Assembly (NCBI GenBank): GCA_035235625.1
Contig: CP141148.1
Coordinates: forward strand, 28,087,057 to 28,151,056
Length of the DNA stretch: 64,000 nt
Source of the DNA: Saururus chinensis
Lineage: Eukaryota; Streptophyta; Magnoliopsida; Piperales; Saururaceae
Direction of reading: 5' to 3'
Shown: positions 58,115 to 64,000 of the stretch, piece by piece
How positions within the stretch are numbered: the first letter of the stretch is position 1
How the letters are laid out: the number at the start of each line of letters is the position of its first letter
The notes under the pieces: model-generated
What the model was told of the DNA's origin: nothing
The model's database searches: none
Seen by the model: only the letters and a program-made list of their open reading frames with translations
Made by a program: the position numbers and the translations under genes

Positions 58115-58938
58115 CTAATATGCCCTTTCGAGGATGAGGGCAGTGACAAAGCTCACGACTATGGCCATAGACCCGATTGCAAAGCCAATTATAATTTTAA
58201 TTTTCCTAATTGATTTAGGATCACTTGGACGAAAGATTTCAACATGAAAAAATGCCAAAATCAGTAGGATTCCACCCAAGATGAAAGAGGTAAGCATAGC
58301 CAGTGTCGAAGCCACCAGGAGAAGCCTATGATATAGGCTCGTTCTTTGTTTACGATTATTACTGGTAAATAAGGCTATAATTCCGGCAACAGAGATTCCC
58401 GTTGCCCACATCCCAATCTTTGATCCAAACTTCAAAACTTTAGCATGCACCTCAGATCCTGTTTCCTGCAAAGTCACAGGGGGAAGATGAACATCCAATC
58501 TGAGTGCAACGTCGCCAATATAGTGAAAACTTTATGGTACAAAACTTCATCTACTTGTTTTCAACATACCTCTGTTTCCAGACTTGCAACAGGGGATTCA
58601 ATATGTGTTGTTTCTTCATGCCTGTTTGTCGCCTGGGCAAGTTGCTCATCCAGTGCACCCTCGTCGCCGCCCATGTCACCTTCCGGCAATCCGGCCTCAA
58701 TGTCGTGATCGTTCTCCTGCTCCCCTTCTTGGTTCTTTCGGGTTGCCGCACAGGTTACATATTCATTTTTCAGTAATTTTTGTCTTTTTTCTTACCTAGA
58801 TAAAGGACCCATAGAAAGAATTGCATTCTGTTTGTTTACCTCTATAGCCTCGGCGTGATGCTGTCTAGCTTGTATAAAACTGGTAACCAGAACATCAGCA
58901 ACTAAAGCAAATGCAATAAGCATCTCGAGTGAATCCAT
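58115..58938 (-). pseudogene. Copy F of the tandem membrane-protein family, exon 3 acceptor deleted
   Basis: Exon 1 (58840-58938, MDSLEMLIAFALVADVL...AEAIE) and exon 2 (58570-58734, 55 codons, an in-frame 18-nt deletion relative to E) are open. The body of exon 3 (58115 to about 58498) is complete and close to E: DVHLPPVTLQETGSEVHAKV, three membrane segments, ending LILERAY. A 58-bp deletion between two ATTGGC copies removed the intron-2 acceptor and the first exon-3 codons. The remaining CACTCAG would join out of phase, and read-through of intron 2 meets a TGA at once. It is probably a recent pseudogene; an altered splice form cannot be excluded. Confidence 0.65.
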
Positions 58939-59098
58939 CAGGATTTCCTGCACAAGGAAGCAAGAAAGCCAATTAAGTAGAGCAACACAAAATGAAATGC
59001 AGAGAAAGAATGAAGAGGAAACTAAAGTACAGAGGGAAAATTCGAAAATTTCTTGGAGCAAAATGGCAAATTTCTGCTTACAATGAGAACATACTAAC

Positions 59099-59210
59099 CT
59101 CTGGGAGTGGTAAGGAAGACAAGGTATGATTTGAATCAGAAATGATAGAAGACAAGGCAAAGAATGATGGAGAGGAGATGTGGGCGTGGCCTCCTCCTTA
59201 TAGTATTTTA
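59099..59210 (-). promoter_or_regulatory. 5'UTR exon and weak promoter of copy F
   Basis: The 5'UTR intron is 58948-59098 (donor CCCAGAG|GTTAGT, acceptor CTTGTGCAG). The TATA position carries only ACTATAAGGAGG (about 59198-59209), weaker than the TATAAAT of B, D and E. Confidence 0.5.
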
Positions 59211-59219
59211 CTGGGGAGA

Positions 59220-60110
59220 GGACTTTGACTCGATAGAAGCCTCCTCCTTAGCCTCGTGGGCCCTCCTGAGCGAAAAGCCTCCTCCTTAGGCTTTGTCGAC
59301 TTGTAGTTTTGCAACTTTTGTTGTTTGCCAAAAGGGCTTAGTCATCTTTGCCAACTTCATTTTGCCAAAAGAGTTGTTTTGAGCTCTTCATTAGCTTCGT
59401 TAAAAAAGTCCTTATTAGCACTGTGTTTTCTTTACTACATGCAGAAGAAGAGCTTTCGAGTCAGAAAAGAGTTTTGCGACTTCCTATCCTTGCAATGCAA
59501 GAGCTTATTTTGCCAAGAAAGTCCGGTTTTGCAGATTGGGTGCGGTGCTGCCCCCCTCCCTCTTGCCATTTTTATGATAATTTATGTTCTTAGTTTTCTA
59601 GACAATTTCTATATGGGCAAACAACTTCTAATCAATTTATGAACTGTAAGAAGAAAAATAGAGTTTGCTATATAAACAACTGAAGAGTTACTACACTCAC
59701 ATTTTTTTTCCTAGTTTGTATATACCTTTTCCTCAAATTTGATTTTTATGATTTGTTATCCCTTGAAACTCTATTTTTCCTACTTAAATCTTCAATCCAA
59801 TTGGCAAGTACTTTTTGCCGTTTGAGCTGATATCTACAAAGAGGTCCTGGCTGTTTTTCAGCTTTCTACCTTCACTTTGCCAATAAGGATTTGGGTCCGC
59901 GGTTTGCACATTTTGTCGTTGGGATACAAGAGCATCAATTTGCCAAAAGTGTACTTCCCTCACCGTCCCCATCCTTGCGTGTCATTGCGATTGTTTGGTG
60001 GCAATTTCAAATCCTTCTATTTACCTTCAGGGGCCATTTTCCTTCCTGCCCTCTTGCAAAGTCAGATATAGGGATGCTGCTGGGATCACAATTTTGAAAG
60101 ATTAACTTGA
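59220..60110 (-). repeat. Upstream block of copy F
   Basis: Contains GTTTGCCAAAAGGGC, CTTCATTTTGCCAAAAGAG, TGCAGAAGAAGAGCTTTCGAGTC, cited as AGAAGAGCTTTCGAGTC, CTTGCAATGCAAGAGC and TTTTGCAGATTGGG, all matching blocks of other copies. No gene is seen. Confidence 0.6.
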
Positions 60111-60835
60111 CCTAACCCTGGGTCTAGAGTCGGGTTGTTGGGTACTCGCTCCAACGCAATTAATCCTTTTTATTTTTCTTAGTGGGTGAAAGGCAATTAC
60201 TATATGAAAATTTTCTATATGACATCGCTTAAGATATAAATATTTTATATTTCTTAGTTTTGTAAAAAATATTCTATACAACCTGCGTTTACACGATATA
60301 TTTAAAAAATTAGACCAAAATACCCTTGTAGCAAGAGTTAGGATTTAAAATCATATAAATCAGTGGCAAGGACCCACAAGCAAAGAGGAGATCGGAGCTT
60401 AGTAGTGATTTACGATTTTCGACCAGTGATTCCCATCAATAATAAATTCCGATTCCTGGTGATTGTTGGCCTCCCTTCATTCATCGACGATTGCTCTTCT
60501 TTAATTTTTGTCCACACATTTCTAACTACATAACCTACTTATCCTTACCAAGGAGATCAGGATGACACCTACAACTCCAAAAATGAATATTGGGAGACTA
60601 TCTGAGGAGAACATGGCTATATAAAAATGAAAAAAGATGTGGATGACAAGAAATGACACCATATAATAGTCATAATGGCTTTATACCCTATTGTGCAAAG
60701 AGAGACCCTAGTATGGTTTTATGTATGCAAGTTTATTATGTAGAACATCTCATGTAAACATGTATACAATCTTAGAGGCTTTCATTCTAACTTGATGAAC
60801 ACTTATATTAATAATAAATATTGGCAATTGTCACA
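60111..60835. other. Intergenic DNA, no gene seen
   Basis: AT-rich, no recognisable repeat ends or protein similarity. Confidence 0.45.
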
Positions 60836-62840
60836 AATATCGTGTTTTCGAATACATAAAAAAATACATATCGTGTTATCTTATATACGATATGGAGCAT
60901 ATCGTATTATCAATAACACATATTGTTGACATGTCGTGTTATCATATATGTGATATGAAGCATATCATATTATGGGCAGATGGTTCAAAGAACTCATATA
61001 TAGTGTTATCGTTAACATTATATGATGAATATTGTGTTATCATATATGCGATATGAAACATATTGTATTATGGTCTCTGACTCAAAGGACACATATCGTG
61101 TTATTGTTAACACGATATGACAAATATCATGTTATCGTATATGTAAAATGAAACATATCGTATTATCGTTTGTCGGTTCAAAGAACACATATCGTGTTAT
61201 CATTAATATGATATGATGAATATTGTGTTATCGTATATATGGTATGGAGGATATCGTATTATAGGTTGTTAGCTCAAAGAACACATATCGTGTTATTGTT
61301 AACACAATATGGTAAATATCATATTATTGTATATGTAATATGGAGCATATCATATTATCAATAATGCATATTGTTGACATGTTATATTATTGTATATGTG
61401 ATATGGAGCATATCGTATTATTAATAACACATATTATTGACATGTAATGTTATCATTTATGTGATATGAAACATATCGTATTCTGATTAATTGGTTCAAA
61501 GTGATATGAAACATATCGTATTCTGATTAATTGGTTCAAAGAACTCACATATCGTATTATGAGTCATTGGTTCAAAGAACTCACATATCATATTATGAGT
61601 CATTAGTTCAAAGAACTCACATATCGTATTATCCTTAGCACTATGTGGTGAATATCGTGTTTCGTATATATGATATGAAGCATATCATATTATAGCTTGC
61701 TGACTCAAGAAAACATATTGTGTTATTAACACGATATGGTGAATATCGTGTTATAGTATATGCGATATGGAGGATATTGTATTATGAGTTGTTGGCTCAA
61801 AGAATACATCATGTTATTATTAGCATGATATGGTGAATATTGTGTTATCGTATATACAATATGGAGCATATGGTATTATCAATAACATATATTGTTAATA
61901 TGTCGTATTCATGGAAGGCCGTATCGATACGCATGAGAGTATCGATGTCTATGGATACGGGTACGCGCCGATGATACGCTTGGTACGCGCCGAAACGGAC
62001 ATAAACCCTTTTATAAACATAAAAAAATATTATAACGAATAATATATCATTATAATATTTCTTTTAGAGCATAATAAAACTGTATAATGCCGTATCAATC
62101 GATACGGATATTCTAAAATTAGTTCATTCAGAACCATACACTATTATGCTCTTCGTCTTATACAAATTTTTTGTCATTCTTTCCCATATTAAGTGCTTTA
62201 AAATTAATTTATTTTAAAAATAAATAATATACTTAATATGAGTTGTTTAAATAAATGTATATTTGTGGAGCACTATATGTAAAAAAAATAATTATGTAAA
62301 TTGCATGAACTTACCGTATTGATCTCATATAACTTTAAAAATATTATTTTTAATATAAAAAAACTTTAAATTTTTAAAATTTTGGGTTCAAATTGTGTTT
62401 TCATTTTTAAGAAAAAAAAATCAAAAAAAAAAAATTTTTTTCGAAATTTTTTTTAATTAAAAAATAATTTTTTAAATAAAAAAATTATTTTTTTAATATA
62501 TTATCGATACGTATCGGCCGTATCGATACGGTACGGGCGATACGGCCGATACGTATCACGTTTCACTGTGGGGGGCGTACCACCCCCCGTACCCGTATCG
62601 GTCTCCACCGATACGGGTACGTATCGGTCGATACGGGGCCGTATCGACCGATACGGCCTTCCATGGTCGTATTATCATATATGTAATATAAACCAAATTG
62701 TATTATGGGTCTCTAGCGCAAAGAACACATCATGTTATCGTTAACATAATATGACACATCATATAATCAATAAAATGTATTATTGACAAATTATCATTGA
62801 TGCAATATGAGTCACATCATATTATGAATCACTTTGTCAA
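60836..62840. repeat. AT-rich minisatellite, right array
   Basis: Same family as 1-470 but with a longer unit (about 105 bp) that adds a GGTTCAAAGAACACATATCG segment and an ATCGTTAACACGATATG segment. About ten diverged units run to 61909. The array resumes at 62666 after the hAT-like insertion. An exact 40-bp tandem copy lies at 61461-61500 / 61501-61540. Confidence 0.8.
61910..62665. mobile_element. hAT-like non-autonomous element (756 bp, 8-bp target duplication)
   Basis: The left end is CATGGAAGGCCGTATCGATA. The right end, reverse complemented, is CATGGAAGGCCGTATCGGTC. GTCGTATT occurs at 61902-61909 and 62666-62673, a perfect 8-bp target duplication. Both subterminal regions are packed with CGATACGG / CCGTATCG repeats, and the centre is A/T only. 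There is no coding capacity. An 8-bp duplication is characteristic of hAT transposons (family knowledge). Confidence 0.8.
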
Positions 62841-62843
62841 TTT

Positions 62844-64000
62844 TGTTGAACCATGGTATGGGCTCGGGCCTGGTTTGGTCCAACGTGTCACGGTCAAGGT
62901 GAACTGGTATGGGCCACGGGGTCCAAGGGTGGTGGGGGCAGTCATGTCGACCCTACTTATACCTTCGTTACACTAATTCAATTGGACCCGCATATGTCAC
63001 ACACGTACACTAGGCATACACCTAGGTTGTGCATTAACACGTTGTGGGTCCAGATGCGCGAATTAGGTGTCGAGGGTGGGACCCGTGATTAGCTAGGGGT
63101 CAACCCTATCGCGGGCTTGGCCGTGTGCAGGGGCTCTAGGCCTCCGCGAGCTCTGAGAAACAGATCCCGCTCCCATTGTGTTTGAGCCTCAAGAGAAACC
63201 AAAGGGAATTAAGCAATTAAAGCCCATTAAGAATAGCCCATATTAAGACACTCCCAAATAAGGAAAGAAGAGGTTATATAAAGAGAGGAAGAGAGAGGTC
63301 TAATTGAGAAAGTAAAGGGCCGCCCCTCTCCTCTCCTCCTCTCTCCCAATTTGGGCTGCCCCTCCCTCTTCTCTTTGGTGCGGCTTGCACAAGCAAGGGG
63401 GATCCTTGCTGCTGGCCACCCCTTTGATCCCCTCTCCTTGGACCTTTTGGCGGGCTAAACGAGGGAGAAGACTCTCCTCCTTGGCTGGTTCTTGCTGTGA
63501 TTTTCCTTCATCCAAGTAGTGGTTTGTGAGGGATCAACATATAGGTAATCTCCTTTCTCCATTGCTTGATTAGATCTTGTGTTTGGCATGAAAGGATTGC
63601 ATCTTGGAGAGTGTGCAAGGGCTAGAACACTCAGATCAATTCAGTTTTGTTCCATTTTGAATTCCTATTTGCTTGATTCATGATTGGGAATATGATTATT
63701 GCTTATTGATGATAGATCTATGTATGTGTTCATTGTAGATTAATTAAATATTTGATTTTTGATTGGTGCGCCAACCCCCTCCCACTGCACTTCTGCTGGT
63801 CCGGCTACTCTACACATTTTGTTGGAGGATGGGTCACCAGTGCCAAGAAATGATGATTTTTTGACCAAGAAAGCTTCCACGGAGGAAAAAATGAAGAAAT
63901 GAGGGTTTTACCACCTCCTCCACCCGCTGGCGAGTCACCACCGATAATTTGCCTCCGATGAGCCATTATCAGTAATTCGTTACCGATAACACCTCCCTAC
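62844..64000 (+). mobile_element. LTR-like sequence running off the window end
   Basis: Begins TGTTGAACCATGGTATGGGC and matches 13889-14163 over its first 270 bp. A TATA box in GGTTATATAAAGAGAGG lies at about 63273, followed by CT-rich leader-like sequence and a possible donor at CATATAG|GTAATCT (63541-63545). Whether this is an LTR with its leader or the 5' end of a host gene downstream cannot be decided here. Confidence 0.35.

Overview
This window is nuclear DNA from a flowering plant. It has long AT-rich non-coding stretches, spliceosomal introns with GT-AG borders, TATA boxes, and many nested plant transposons: solo LTRs, CACTA, hAT-like, Stowaway-like and MULE remnants. The species cannot be named from sequence alone. 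No rRNA gene, tRNA gene, CRISPR array or bacterial operon was seen.

The only real genes I can support belong to one small tandemly duplicated family that I do not recognise. Each member has a TATA box, a non-coding first exon, a conserved 5'UTR intron of about 150-195 nt, then three coding exons in phase 0. Coding exon 1 encodes 32-33 residues with one membrane segment. Exon 2 encodes an acidic hydrophilic linker of 54-66 residues. Exon 3 encodes 140 residues with three membrane segments. The array reads A (minus, 5.5-9.6 kb, broken), B (plus, 11.3-12.6 kb, intact, 239 aa), C (minus, 17.3-18.4 kb, broken), D (minus, 34.2-35.3 kb, apparently intact with a frame-switched exon 2, 227 aa), E (minus, 43.8-45.0 kb, intact, 233 aa) and F (minus, 58.1-59.2 kb, probably broken). 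B and C lie as an inverted pair. E and F share flanks on both sides and look like the most recent duplicates. Upstream of the copies lies a conserved, internally repetitive block carrying a 14-bp near-palindrome (AAAGGACATCCTTC) in constant orientation relative to the genes.

Layout: 0-0.5 kb AT-rich minisatellite; 2.0-4.7 kb hAT-like element split by a 2.1 kb solo LTR; 4.8-10.1 kb copy A, whose 5'UTR intron holds a 3.3 kb insertion; 10.6-12.6 kb copy B; 13.0-17.0 kb MITEs and LTR pieces; 17.0-19.3 kb copy C; 19.3-25.6 kb no recognisable gene; 25.57-30.06 kb a 4.5 kb LTR with a 5-bp target duplication; 30.09-30.73 kb hAT-like element with repeated palindromes; 31-33.2 kb repeat-like DNA; 33.7-36.9 kb copy D; about 37.4-40.05 kb CACTA relic; 40.5-42.1 kb MULE transposase remnant; 42.5-47.2 kb copy E and two upstream blocks; 47.66-56.5 kb second CACTA relic holding a solo LTR that itself holds another solo LTR of the same family; 56.5-60.1 kb copy F; 60.8-62.8 kb the minisatellite again, interrupted by a 756-bp hAT-like element with a perfect 8-bp target duplication; 62.8-64.0 kb LTR-like sequence running off the end.

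Two points stand out: a multi-copy membrane-protein family that I cannot place, and evidence that copy D kept an open reading frame by pairing a 14-nt deletion with a new splice acceptor, which replaces the acidic linker with a basic one. These are inferences from reading the sequence. Transcript data would settle the exon borders.
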